A stretch of 36,041 nt of DNA from Bacteroidota bacterium (lineage in GTDB: Bacteria > Bacteroidota > Bacteroidia > Palsa-948): positions 1-36,041 of the forward strand of contig JAHEYJ010000015.1 in the NCBI GenBank assembly GCA_023251675.1, in the 5' to 3' direction. Position 1 is the stretch's first letter; every line of letters begins with the position of its first letter. A program made the translations under genes and the position numbers. Below, in pieces: positions 1 to 8,663 of the stretch. Under the pieces are notes generated by a model that ran no database searches, had not been told where the DNA came from, and was given only the letters and a program-made list of their open reading frames with translations.

Positions 1-53
1 ATCTGTTAAAGTGAGATGCTGATCCGCCAGGACGGACGGCATAACACAGCCAT

Positions 54-1022
54 TTAATATCCCAGTTTCTCTCTTACTCTTTTCAAAACAACATGCGCTG
101 TCTTTCTTGCTTTCTCCGCTCCCTGCAGAAGTTTTTTCTCCAGTTCGTCTTTATCCTTCATGTACCGGATAAAGGATTCGCGTTCTGTTTTGAATCTATC
201 CATGATGAGCTCGAACAAAGCGGTCTTCGCATGTCCGTACCCGTAGCCGCCTTTCAGGTATTTTTCTTTCATCTCATTGGCCTGCGAATCAGAGGCGAGA
301 AGTGCATATAGTTTGAATACATTACAAGTATCCGGATTCTTGGGAGCTTCAAGCGGAGTGGCATCAGTAACAATACTCATCGTAACTGTCTTCAGCTCTT
401 TTTCAGGAAGAAAGATATCAACGTAGTTGTTGTAGGATTTGCTCATTTTCTGTCCGTCAATTCCCGGAATGATCATCACCCGTTCGTCGATCAGCGCTTC
501 GGGCACGATCAGTGTTTCGCCGTATTGATTATTGAATGCCGCAGCAATATCCCGAGTCATTTCAAGATGCTGCTTCTGGTCTTTTCCTACGGGAACAAAA
601 TTTGCATCGTAGAGTAAAATATCCGATGCCATCAGAACGGGATAGGTAAAAAGTCCCGCGTTCACATCCGATAATCTTCCCGATTTATCTTTGAACGAAT
701 GGGCATTCGCCAGCATGGGAAACGGAGTGAAACAGGATAAATGCCAGGCTAGTTCGCAGACCTCTGTCACGTCGCTTTGCCTATAAAATGTATTTCTTGC
801 GATATCAAAACCGAAAGCCAGCCATGCGGCCGCCGTTGCATACGTATTATTTTTCCGGAGAATTGAATCCTTGATCGTGGTAAGGGAATGAAGATCGGCT
901 ATGAAAAAAAAGGAATCGTTACCTGGTTTTTTAGAAAGCTCGATAGCAGGAATGATCGCACCCAGGATATTTCCCAGGTGAGGAACGCCTGTGCTTTGTA
1001 CGCCGGTTAAAATTCTAGACAT
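54..1022 (-). CDS. trpS: Tryptophan--tRNA ligase
   Basis: 322 aa; class I signatures TGVQSTGVPHLGN (HIGH-like) and KMSKS. Confidence 0.96.
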   Translation of the reverse strand: MSRILTGVQSTGVPHLGNILGAIIPAIELSKKPGNDSFFFIADLHSLTTIKDSILRKNNTYATAAAWLAFGFDIARNTFYRQSDVTEVCELAWHLSCFTPFPMLANAHSFKDKSGRLSDVNAGLFTYPVLMASDILLYDANFVPVGKDQKQHLEMTRDIAAAFNNQYGETLIVPEALIDERVMIIPGIDGQKMSKSYNNYVDIFLPEKELKTVTMSIVTDATPLEAPKNPDTCNVFKLYALLASDSQANEMKEKYLKGGYGYGHAKTALFELIMDRFKTERESFIRYMKDKDELEKKLLQGAEKARKTAHVVLKRVREKLGY

Positions 1023-1032
1023 TCGTGTAAAA

Positions 1033-2415
1033 CTATTTCATCCCGTGTGTTTCCTTCCAGATCTGGTTGAAGGATTTCGGCGCCACTTTCGGAAGTTCAC
1101 GCCGGTGTCCCCACTGCTTCTTGAAAAACTGGTTGAGCATAAAGTTTTTCAGCTTCGCTCCTCCTTTTTCCATCGTACTTCTCTTCATCATTGCTTTTTT
1201 CCAGAAAACCCACATGAGATTTTCTGTTGATGTAGAAAGTTTCTCTTTTACAGAATCCCTTCGGTTATATAAAAGCAAATTATGCAGGTCTATTTTTACC
1301 GGACAAACTTCCGTGCATTTTCCGCAAAGCGAAGAAGAATAACTCAGGTGTTTGTATTCTTTCATTCCCCACAACTGGGGCGTAAGAACCGAACCGATCG
1401 GGCCACTGTATGGCGAAGCGTAGCTGTGCCCGCCCACTCCTTTGTAGATCGGGCAGGCGTTGAGGCAGGCGCCGCACCTGATACAATGAAGGGCTCTTCG
1501 TTGTTCCACTTGTTCCAGTACGTTGCTTCTTCCATTATCGAGCAGCACGACATACATTTCTTCGGGACCGTCTGTTTCTCCGTTCTGGCGCGGACCGGTG
1601 AGAATGGAATTGTAAACCGTAACGTTTTGCCCGGTTCCGTGTGTTGCCAGCAGCGACCAGAACAGTTCCATGTCTGCATAGGATGGAATAATTTTTTCAA
1701 TTCCAACGATCGCAATGTGCACTTTTGGAAAAGCCATCGAGAGCCATGCATTGCCTTCGTTCTCGGTGAGGCAAACGGCTCCGATATCAGCGATCAGAAA
1801 ATTCCCGCCTGTAATGCCGGCTTCAGCAGCAACATATTTCTCCCGTAAAAATTTTCTCACCCAAGCTGTGATCTGCTGAGGCGTATAATTTTCCGGTGTT
1901 CCTTTTTCTTCATGAAAAGTTTTGGCCACATCTTCTTTGGAAAGATGCATGGCGGGAGTCACAATATGATAAGGCGCTTCTTTCCGAAGCTGTACAATGA
2001 ATTCGCCGAGATCTGTCTCCAGCGATTCGATCCCTTCTTTCTCCAATGCATCGTTGATATGAATCTCTTCCGTGACCATGGATTTTGATTTCACCACGGT
2101 TTTAGTGTTAAATCGTTTAAGGATCTTCACGATCTCCTCCTGCGCTTCTTTCGCATCGCGTGCCCAGATGACTTTTCCTCCCCGCTTAATGAAATTGGCT
2201 TCGAACTCGATAAGATATTTATCAAGATTATCAATGACCTTGGCTTTCAGCGCTGATGCACGGTCACGGGCCAGTTCCAAGTTGGAAAATTGTTTCTTTC
2301 CTTCAACCACTTTTTTATCGTACTGCGAAATATTGAAAGTAAGTTTCCGCCGGTGTTCGGGATCGAACACTTTTTTTTCTGCGGCTTCTATAAATTTTTC
2401 TGCGGCTGTTGACAT
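1033..2415 (-). CDS. lutB: LutB-like LUD-domain iron-sulfur protein (lactate utilisation type)
   Basis: 460 aa; LUD-type N-terminus, then two ferredoxin-like motifs CIRCGACLNACPIYK and CGKCTEVCPVKI. Confidence 0.85.
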   Translation of the reverse strand: MSTAAEKFIEAAEKKVFDPEHRRKLTFNISQYDKKVVEGKKQFSNLELARDRASALKAKVIDNLDKYLIEFEANFIKRGGKVIWARDAKEAQEEIVKILKRFNTKTVVKSKSMVTEEIHINDALEKEGIESLETDLGEFIVQLRKEAPYHIVTPAMHLSKEDVAKTFHEEKGTPENYTPQQITAWVRKFLREKYVAAEAGITGGNFLIADIGAVCLTENEGNAWLSMAFPKVHIAIVGIEKIIPSYADMELFWSLLATHGTGQNVTVYNSILTGPRQNGETDGPEEMYVVLLDNGRSNVLEQVEQRRALHCIRCGACLNACPIYKGVGGHSYASPYSGPIGSVLTPQLWGMKEYKHLSYSSSLCGKCTEVCPVKIDLHNLLLYNRRDSVKEKLSTSTENLMWVFWKKAMMKRSTMEKGGAKLKNFMLNQFFKKQWGHRRELPKVAPKSFNQIWKETHGMK

Positions 2416-2573
2416 CTTCTTGATACCAATTAACGAATCATATACGAAAGTTACTAATCAGAATTGGGTCATCCTATTGTTTCAGCTTCGTTGAATCGTA
2501 TATGGGTAAAATTAAGAAGCAGATTCGTATTGATGATTAGGAATGAAAAAGAATTATCAACACAGCAGACTGC

Positions 2574-3062
2574 TTATTTGTTTTTCTTTTTCGCTTTCTC
2601 CACCCTCAGCCCCACATCCATGATGAAGGGTAGTTGTTCCGTGCGCATGGCCTGCTCCAATTCGAAGGTGTATTTTCCGGTGATCGGAAAACGTACGTTG
2701 GGCTTCCACAAGATCTGGTTGTCCCAGATATCGCCCATTCCTTCGCCTTTCCACTGTCCGTCGGGATTTGCAAAAACACATTCCATTGTATCCTTTGCAA
2801 GTTTTCCGTTAGGGAATTTAATCACGATGAATACGTAAAGATTAGCGTACTGATAATGGCTCGCATGGCGGACGTTTACATATAAATTATGCAAAGAGGT
2901 TGTATCTTCAATATTGACATCGAATGAGATTTTATTTTTTGCATCCCAAACATAATCCGGAATGTCAACATTATCTTCAAACACGCGGTTGCGGTCGCAG
3001 CCGGAAGCCAGTATCCAGCAACCAACGGCCAGCGGCAGAATTCTAGAAAAAGATAATTTCAT
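2574..3062 (-). CDS. gldH: Gliding motility lipoprotein GldH
   Basis: 162 aa; lipobox-like LASGC; GldH-like body (YANLYVFIVIKFPNGKLAKDTMEC...); sits directly after ricT as often seen in Bacteroidota. Confidence 0.88.
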   Translation of the reverse strand: MKLSFSRILPLAVGCWILASGCDRNRVFEDNVDIPDYVWDAKNKISFDVNIEDTTSLHNLYVNVRHASHYQYANLYVFIVIKFPNGKLAKDTMECVFANPDGQWKGEGMGDIWDNQILWKPNVRFPITGKYTFELEQAMRTEQLPFIMDVGLRVEKAKKKNK

Positions 3063-3071
3063 TTTACTTGA

Positions 3072-4259
3072 TTATCTCCGGTTGCGATTTCGGTTGCGGT
3101 TATTCCCTTTGCCGCGGTTCCGGTTATTGTTCCGGTCGCGGTTTTTACTTTTGTCGAAACGGGAGATGCTGTCCTGACCTACCACATTTTGATAGTCGGG
3201 CTCTTTTATTTTAGGAACAACATACTGAACGGTTGCTTTAAGTTCTTCCGGTTTCTTTCCTTCCTTGTTCATCGCTATGATCTCTTTCACGCGCTCTACC
3301 GATAATGGTACAAAAACACTTCGGTCGTTTTCAGAAGCGTACCATATTGTACGTCTGAAAATATCTGTCTTCATGTGAAAAGCCCGTCCGTTCACTGTTT
3401 CAAGCGGCGTTTCTGTATTGGGGAAATCTTTGATCGCATCGATGTACGAATCCAGTTCGTAGTTGAGGCAGCACTTTAATTTTCCGCACTGCCCTGCCAG
3501 TTTCACGGGATTGATGGAAAGCTGCTGGTATCGTGCCGCAGTCGTATTTACCGCACGGAAATCCGTGAGCCAGGTGGAACAGCAAAGTTCCCTTCCGCAA
3601 TCGGCAATGCCGCCTACGCGGCTGGCTTCAATGCGCAGGGTGATCTGTTTCATTTCAATCCTCACCTTAAACGTGCTGGCAAAATCCTTTATGAGCTGGC
3701 GGAAATCCACGCGCCCTTCTGCAGTGTAATAAAATATCGCCTTGCTTTTGTCTCCCTGGTATTCCACATCCGAAATTTTCATTTCAAGGCGCAGGAACCG
3801 CGCAATGGTTCGTGATTTCATCATCGTATCCTGTTCAAGCGCTTGCGCCTCTTTCCATTTGTCAATATCCGCTTGCTTCGCGATACGGTAAACCTTTTTT
3901 ATTTCCGGGGATTCAGAATTGACATTCTTTTTCTTCATCTGCGTACGCACGAGTTCACCCGTGAGCGATACAATGCCGATATCGTGGCCGGGAGAAGCTT
4001 CGGTAGCGATCACATCGCCAACTTTAAGCATGAGATTATTTACATTGCGGTAAAATTCCTTACGAGAATTCTTGAAACGCACTTCCACACAATCAAATTT
4101 AGTTTGTCCCGTTGGAAGTTCCAGGTCCGCAAGCCAGTCAAACACGTTGAGCTTGTTGCAGGCTCCCACGCCACAGGCGCCGTTATTACGGCAGCCGCCC
4201 GGCAGCTCCGTGCTGGCCGTACCGCATCCTCTTCCTGTTGAACAACCGCTGCAAGACAT
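3072..4259 (-). CDS. ricT: PSP1-domain protein RicT/YaaT-like, with Cys-rich N-terminus and Arg/Asn-rich tail
   Basis: 395 aa; PSP1 core (GRELCCSTWLTDFRAV..., QCGKLKCCLNYELD); N-terminus MSCSGCSTGRGCG...GGCRNNGACGVGACNKLNVFDWL. Confidence 0.88.
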   Translation of the reverse strand: MSCSGCSTGRGCGTASTELPGGCRNNGACGVGACNKLNVFDWLADLELPTGQTKFDCVEVRFKNSRKEFYRNVNNLMLKVGDVIATEASPGHDIGIVSLTGELVRTQMKKKNVNSESPEIKKVYRIAKQADIDKWKEAQALEQDTMMKSRTIARFLRLEMKISDVEYQGDKSKAIFYYTAEGRVDFRQLIKDFASTFKVRIEMKQITLRIEASRVGGIADCGRELCCSTWLTDFRAVNTTAARYQQLSINPVKLAGQCGKLKCCLNYELDSYIDAIKDFPNTETPLETVNGRAFHMKTDIFRRTIWYASENDRSVFVPLSVERVKEIIAMNKEGKKPEELKATVQYVVPKIKEPDYQNVVGQDSISRFDKSKNRDRNNNRNRGKGNNRNRNRNRR

Positions 4260-4267
4260 GGGGGAAA

Positions 4268-4304
4268 GTTAGAAGTTAGAAATTAGAGGTTAGACGTTAG
4301 AGGT
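4268..4304. repeat. Heptamer tandem array, unit GTTAGAN
   Basis: GTTAGAA GTTAGAA ATTAGAG GTTAGAC GTTAGAG GTT read directly, upstream of ricT. Confidence 0.85.
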
Positions 4305-4345
4305 TCTGAAAAACCATGTGCAAACCTAAGAAAAAAACAGCCATA

Positions 4346-4437
4346 AAGTCCCAAGTCGCAAGCACCAAATTCCAAACACCAAAAAGGTGATTATTCTTGC
4401 CTTGGGATTTGGGACTTAGAAATTGAGACTTTGGACT
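4346..4437. repeat. Inverted pair of heptamer arrays
   Basis: Left arm AAGTCCC AAGTCGC AAGCACC AAATTCC AAACACC (4346-4380); right arm TGGGATT TGGGACT TAGAAAT TGAGACT TTGGACT (4403-4437), roughly complementary to the left arm. Confidence 0.8.
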
Positions 4438-4438
4438 T

Positions 4439-4591
4439 TTATTCCTTGATAAATCTCTTTGTAAAAGACAGATCACCATCCGTAACTTTCAGAAGATACA
4501 CTTCCTTGGGAAGATTTGAAATATCAATTTGTTTTTGAATCTGAGAAATTATTTTTTTATTCCCCAAAAATATTAATTCAAATTCAATTTT
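4439..4591 (-). pseudogene. Remnant of a T9SS type A C-terminal sorting domain
   Basis: Frame without a start codon translates as KIEFELIFLGNKKIISQIQKQIDISNLPKEVYLLKVTDGDLSFTKRFIKE*, resembling the (I/V)D(I/L)S.L..G(V/I)Y.L......TKKFI(K/V) ending of T9SS cargo. Confidence 0.72.
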
Positions 4592-4602
4592 TTACAAACC
4601 AA

Positions 4603-5571
4603 TCAATCCAATGTTTTTAATTGTGTTTTGAAATCATTGGTCGTGGTTTCTGTCAAAGAAAAATTTACGGTTTGATTTGCCGCTATGGTAACCGGAACAA
4701 AGGAAGAATAAAGTTTTCCGCCTTTCACTCCAATTGCAACCAATGTGCATTGAAGTCCCTGGGGCGCATACCAATACGAAAAATCAGGCCCGGACCTGTA
4801 TACATGTACCATGCTGTTCACATTTTTGAATACAAGGAAAACATCGGTTTGAAAATTAGCAGGATCATCATAGGGGTGCAGGATCAGATGTGTTTGCGAG
4901 AAACTTGAAAAGAAACTTGGATTGTCACTATTGCCCCACGTTCCGGAATCAACGGGGCTTGAAAAATAATAAAGTCCAAATATGTAATTTGAAGCGGAAT
5001 ATAATAATGTATCGTAAGGTGCATCGGACCATCCGCCGAGATTACCTCCCTGATTCACCAATGAATCGGGAAGAACAATAAATGGGATCATGGCTGAATC
5101 CAACCCGCCGGTAAGTTGGATAGGTTGTGATACTGAGATTTTTTTTCCGGCAGCAATATTTACTGCCTCATTTCCTGAGATTGCTTTTATGTAGAATTCT
5201 CCTGCAGATCTTAATGGCTCCCAGTTAATCGTTATCGTAGGCCTGTCTGACATCAGCATATCACTTTTCTTATAAATGTCTTTGAACTGAATGGTTACAT
5301 TTCCGCTAACCGTTACATTATTATGGTTTACAAAAGCATTTGCCGGAATGGATACCGTTGTTCCCTGTGGTGTAGTAAAACTTCCTCCTGTCGATCCGTG
5401 TATTGTAAATGTCTGCATGGGTACTGCGTTTTGTGCGAAGAAATCTCCAACGGAAGAGTAGTTATTCGTTTCCTGAGATAAAGGAGGAATCGTTGAATTT
5501 ACATGGTCCTTTTTACATGCTGCAAATGTTATTATACAAATAACCGCTGCTGATCTTAATTGTGTTTTCAT
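4603..5571 (-). CDS. Hypothetical lipoprotein
   Basis: 322 aa; signal peptide and lipobox MKTQLRSAAVICIITFAACKKD. Confidence 0.75.
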   Translation of the reverse strand: MKTQLRSAAVICIITFAACKKDHVNSTIPPLSQETNNYSSVGDFFAQNAVPMQTFTIHGSTGGSFTTPQGTTVSIPANAFVNHNNVTVSGNVTIQFKDIYKKSDMLMSDRPTITINWEPLRSAGEFYIKAISGNEAVNIAAGKKISVSQPIQLTGGLDSAMIPFIVLPDSLVNQGGNLGGWSDAPYDTLLYSASNYIFGLYYFSSPVDSGTWGNSDNPSFFSSFSQTHLILHPYDDPANFQTDVFLVFKNVNSMVHVYRSGPDFSYWYAPQGLQCTLVAIGVKGGKLYSSFVPVTIAANQTVNFSLTETTTNDFKTQLKTLD

Positions 5572-5593
5572 TTTATTTGTTTTAGGAAGCTTT

Positions 5594-5645
5594 CACCGGC
5601 AGGAAGGACAACATCCCCATGTTTCCTGACTGTTCCCTGCCGGTG
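5594..5645 (-). promoter_or_regulatory. Structured 5' leader (hairpin) of the lipoprotein gene
   Basis: CACCGGCAGG (5594-5603) / CCTGCCGGTG (5636-5645), with inner AACAT-CCCC-ATGTT (5610-5623); lies between the candidate -7 box and the ATG. Confidence 0.55.
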
Positions 5646-5659
5646 TGCCCGTTGTTCTT

Positions 5660-5676
5660 GCCAAATATACTTTGGC
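5660..5676 (-). promoter_or_regulatory. Candidate -7 box inside a 17-bp dyad
   Basis: Minus strand reads GCCAAAGTATATTTGGC: TATATTTG matches TAnnTTTG within the dyad GCCAAA-N5-TTTGGC. No good -33 TTG. Confidence 0.45.
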
Positions 5677-5777
5677 GCCACCGGCTTTGTTAACGGGTTT
5701 TAGTAAGTGGAGGCCGGCCTTGAGCAAATGGTTGGATTTTCAAGCTTTTAGCAGTTACATTATCCGGGGATTTCCTA

Positions 5778-5807
5778 TTGCTATCTCCCTGAAAAAAAGT
5801 ATATTTG
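5778..5807 (+). promoter_or_regulatory. Candidate Bacteroidota promoter of the suf operon
   Basis: TTG (5778-5780) - 19 bp - TATATTTG (5800-5807), about 25 bp before the sufA ATG. Confidence 0.65.
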
Positions 5808-5831
5808 TAATGATTATAAATAAGGAATAAC

Positions 5832-6158
5832 ATGATAACTGTATCAGAAAACGCAAAACAACGGGCTCTTTCCCTAATAAAGGAAGAAGGCAAACCGGCT
5901 GACACGTTCATCCGGGTGGGTGTGGAAGGAGGAGGGTGCTCCGGACTTTCCTACAAAATGGAGTTCGACAATCGGATCAAGGAAGGCGACCAGGTCTTTG
6001 AAGACAAAGGGATCAGGATCGTGGTGGACAAAAAAAGTTTCCTCTACCTGGTCGGAACCGAACTGGATTTTTCAGGCGGCCTGAACGGAAAAGGATTTGT
6101 TTTCAAAAATCCGAACGCGCAGCGCACGTGTGGATGCGGAGAAAGTTTTGCTGTGTAA
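5832..6158 (+). CDS. sufA: HesB/IscA-family Fe-S carrier (SufA-like)
   Basis: 108 aa; conserved Cys motifs GGGCSGLSY and CGCGESF; first gene of the suf cluster. Confidence 0.9.
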   Translation: MITVSENAKQRALSLIKEEGKPADTFIRVGVEGGGCSGLSYKMEFDNRIKEGDQVFEDKGIRIVVDKKSFLYLVGTELDFSGGLNGKGFVFKNPNAQRTCGCGESFAV

Positions 6159-6291
6159 AAACCAGGGCAAAAAAAATTTGCCTACAAAAATAGTTGGAAC
6201 AATTCTAAATAGGAAGGAATACAGGTAACGAATATCATTTATTACGAGTCGCTTGAAATCATAAATTAGTAATTCGTAGAGATAGATTGAA

Positions 6292-7752
6292 ATGGCTGAC
6301 AAGAACGAAATATTAGAAGAACATATTTCCTCGGAATACAAGTACGGATGGTCGAGTGATATTAAAATGGACAGCGCGCCAAAAGGGTTGAGCGAAGACA
6401 TTGTCCGTTTTATTTCCAAAAAGAAAAATGAACCCGCATGGATGCTGGAGTGGAGACTGAAAGCGTATCGTCACTGGCTCACAATGAAAGAGCCGCATGA
6501 TTGGGCGCATCTCGAATACCCGAAAATAAATTACCAGGATATTATCTTCTATGCCGCTCCCAAACAGAAAAAAGAACTGGCATCACTTGATGAAGTGGAT
6601 CCCGAACTTTTAAAAACATTTGAGAAGCTCGGTATTTCGCTGGAAGAACAAAAGCGCCTGAGCGGTGTGCAGAGTACCATTGCCGTGGATGCCGTGATCG
6701 ATTCGGTTTCTGTAAAAACCACATTCAAGGAAACGCTGTCAGAGAAGGGAATCATTTTCTGTTCGTTCAGCGAAGCGGTGCAGGAGCATTCCGAACTCAT
6801 AAAAAAATATATGGGCTCGGTGGTTCCTTACACCGATAATTATTTTGCTGCTCTTAATTCCGCTGTGTTCACAGACGGCTCGTTCTGTTATATACCAAAA
6901 GGTGTTCGCTGCCCGATGGAACTCTCCACCTATTTCCGTATCAACACCGCCGGTACCGGGCAATTTGAAAGAACACTGATCATTGCCGATGAAGGCGCTT
7001 ATGTTTCCTATTTAGAAGGGTGCACCGCTCCCCAGCGCGATGAGAACCAGCTTCACGCGGCGGTGGTGGAAATTGTAGCGCATAAGAACGGTGAAGTAAA
7101 ATATTCCACCGTACAGAACTGGTATCCCGGAGATAAAGAAGGCAAAGGCGGCATTTATAATTTCGTAACCAAACGCGGAATTTGTTTGGAGGCAAATTCA
7201 AAAATTTCCTGGACGCAGGTCGAGACCGGTTCTGCGATCACGTGGAAATATCCGAGTGTTATTTTAAAGGGCGATAATTCCATCGGTGAATTTTATTCCG
7301 TGGCGGTCACCAACAATCACCAGCAGGCGGATACAGGAACAAAAATGATCCATATCGGGAAAAACACACGCAGCACGATCGTGAGCAAAGGAATTTCAGC
7401 CGGAGTGAGCAATAATTCTTACCGCGGGCTTGTCCGTGTAAGTAAAGGAGCAACGAACGCCCGCAACCATTCGCAGTGCGATTCTCTTTTGATCGGAAGT
7501 ACCTGCGGAGCGCATACGTTCCCTTATATCGAGATAAAAGATAAATCAGCAATAGTCGAACACGAAGCCACAACAAGTAAAATAGGAGAAGATCAAATAT
7601 TCTATTGCAACCAGCGGGGAATAGAAACTGAAAAGGCTGTGAGCCTGATCGTGAACGGATATTGTAAAGAAGTATTAAATCAATTGCCCATGGAATTTGC
7701 GGTGGAAGCGCAGAAGCTTCTTGCTGTGAGTTTGGAGGGAAGTGTAGGATGA
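6292..7752 (+). CDS. sufB: Fe-S cluster assembly protein SufB
   Basis: 486 aa; SufB hallmarks ([37 protein letters not shown]). Confidence 0.97.
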   Translation: MADKNEILEEHISSEYKYGWSSDIKMDSAPKGLSEDIVRFISKKKNEPAWMLEWRLKAYRHWLTMKEPHDWAHLEYPKINYQDIIFYAAPKQKKELASLDEVDPELLKTFEKLGISLEEQKRLSGVQSTIAVDAVIDSVSVKTTFKETLSEKGIIFCSFSEAVQEHSELIKKYMGSVVPYTDNYFAALNSAVFTDGSFCYIPKGVRCPMELSTYFRINTAGTGQFERTLIIADEGAYVSYLEGCTAPQRDENQLHAAVVEIVAHKNGEVKYSTVQNWYPGDKEGKGGIYNFVTKRGICLEANSKISWTQVETGSAITWKYPSVILKGDNSIGEFYSVAVTNNHQQADTGTKMIHIGKNTRSTIVSKGISAGVSNNSYRGLVRVSKGATNARNHSQCDSLLIGSTCGAHTFPYIEIKDKSAIVEHEATTSKIGEDQIFYCNQRGIETEKAVSLIVNGYCKEVLNQLPMEFAVEAQKLLAVSLEGSVG

Positions 7753-7760
7753 TTATTTAC

Positions 7761-7836
7761 TGTCATTGCGAAGGAGGAACGACTGAAGCAATCTCCCTTT
7801 AGAAAATAAGATTGCTTCGCTTCGCTCGCAATGACG
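7761..7836. repeat. Dispersed palindromic (CATTGCGA-type) repeat
   Basis: TGTCATTGCGAAGGAGG...GAAGCAATCT / AGATTGCTTCGCTTCGCTCGCAATGACGA inverted repeat in the sufB-sufC gap. Confidence 0.85.
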
Positions 7837-7850
7837 ATAAAAAATAAAAT

Positions 7851-8615
7851 ATGTTAACCATTAAAAATTTACACGCTGGGATCTCTGAAAAAGAAATTCT
7901 AAAAGGTTTTAACCTGGAAGTGAAAGCCGGAGAGGTCCATGCCATCATGGGGCCGAACGGTTCGGGAAAAAGCACACTGTCAAATGTTCTTGCAGGAAAA
8001 AAAGAATACGAGGTCACCGCCGGCGAAGTAAAATTCAAAGGCAAAGATCTGCTGGTGATGAGTCCGGAAGATCGCGCCCGCGAAGGATTGTTTCTCGCGT
8101 TCCAGTACCCGATAGAAATTCCGGGAGTGAGCAACATTAATTTTCTGAAGACCGCGATCAATGAGATCCGCGCCTACAAAAAAATGCAGCCCATCGATGC
8201 AAAAGATTTTCTGAAATTGGTAAAAGAGAAACAGGCGCTGGTGGAATTACAGGTCACGCTTGCCAATCGCTCGGTGAACGAGGGATTTTCCGGCGGAGAA
8301 AAAAAGCGAAACGAGATCTTTCAGATGGCCATGCTGGAACCTACGCTCTGCATCCTGGATGAAACTGATTCAGGTTTGGATATCGATGCATTGCGGATCG
8401 TGGCGAACGGCGTGAACAAACTTCGTTCTAAAAACCGTTCGTTCGTGGTGATCACGCACTATCAACGATTGCTGGATTACATTATTCCTGATTTTGTCCA
8501 TGTAATGTATGACGGCAGAATTGTAAAATCCGGGGCGAAAGAACTGGCGTTGGAGCTGGAAAAGAAAGGATATGATTGGGTTAAAGAAAAGTTGGCAGTG
8601 GGCAGTGGACAGTAG
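7851..8615 (+). CDS. sufC: Fe-S cluster assembly ATPase SufC
   Basis: 254 aa; Walker A GPNGSGKST; SufC-type ABC ATPase. C-terminus AVGSGQ* is encoded by a heptamer array. Confidence 0.96.
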   Translation: MLTIKNLHAGISEKEILKGFNLEVKAGEVHAIMGPNGSGKSTLSNVLAGKKEYEVTAGEVKFKGKDLLVMSPEDRAREGLFLAFQYPIEIPGVSNINFLKTAINEIRAYKKMQPIDAKDFLKLVKEKQALVELQVTLANRSVNEGFSGGEKKRNEIFQMAMLEPTLCILDETDSGLDIDALRIVANGVNKLRSKNRSFVVITHYQRLLDYIIPDFVHVMYDGRIVKSGAKELALELEKKGYDWVKEKLAVGSGQ

Positions 8616-8621
8616 GCAATA
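8594..8621. repeat. Heptamer tandem array GGCAGTG x4
   Basis: GGCAGTG GGCAGTG GACAGTA GGCAATA, overlapping the sufC 3' end and stop. Confidence 0.85.
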
Positions 8622-8663
8622 AATGTCAAAAACTTTGCGCTCTTTGCGCCTTTGTGTGAAAAA

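Noticed and set aside
1282-1848. 188-aa plus-strand ORF
   Set aside because: Antisense of lutB Fe-S region; shadow ORF.
4268-4437. CRISPR array
   Set aside because: Units are 7 bp without spacers; no cas genes in the window.
4297-4479. 60-aa minus-strand ORF
   Set aside because: Made mainly of heptamer-array DNA; not a credible gene.
4439-5571. Lipoprotein and T9SS domain as one gene joined by frameshift
   Set aside because: The lipoprotein has its own stop and lipobox; T9SS cargo is not normally a lipoprotein and no slippery site was evident.
7799-8161. 120-aa minus-strand ORF ending SLRAKRSNLIF
   Set aside because: Antisense of sufC plus CATTGCGA repeat; this tail is a typical repeat artefact.
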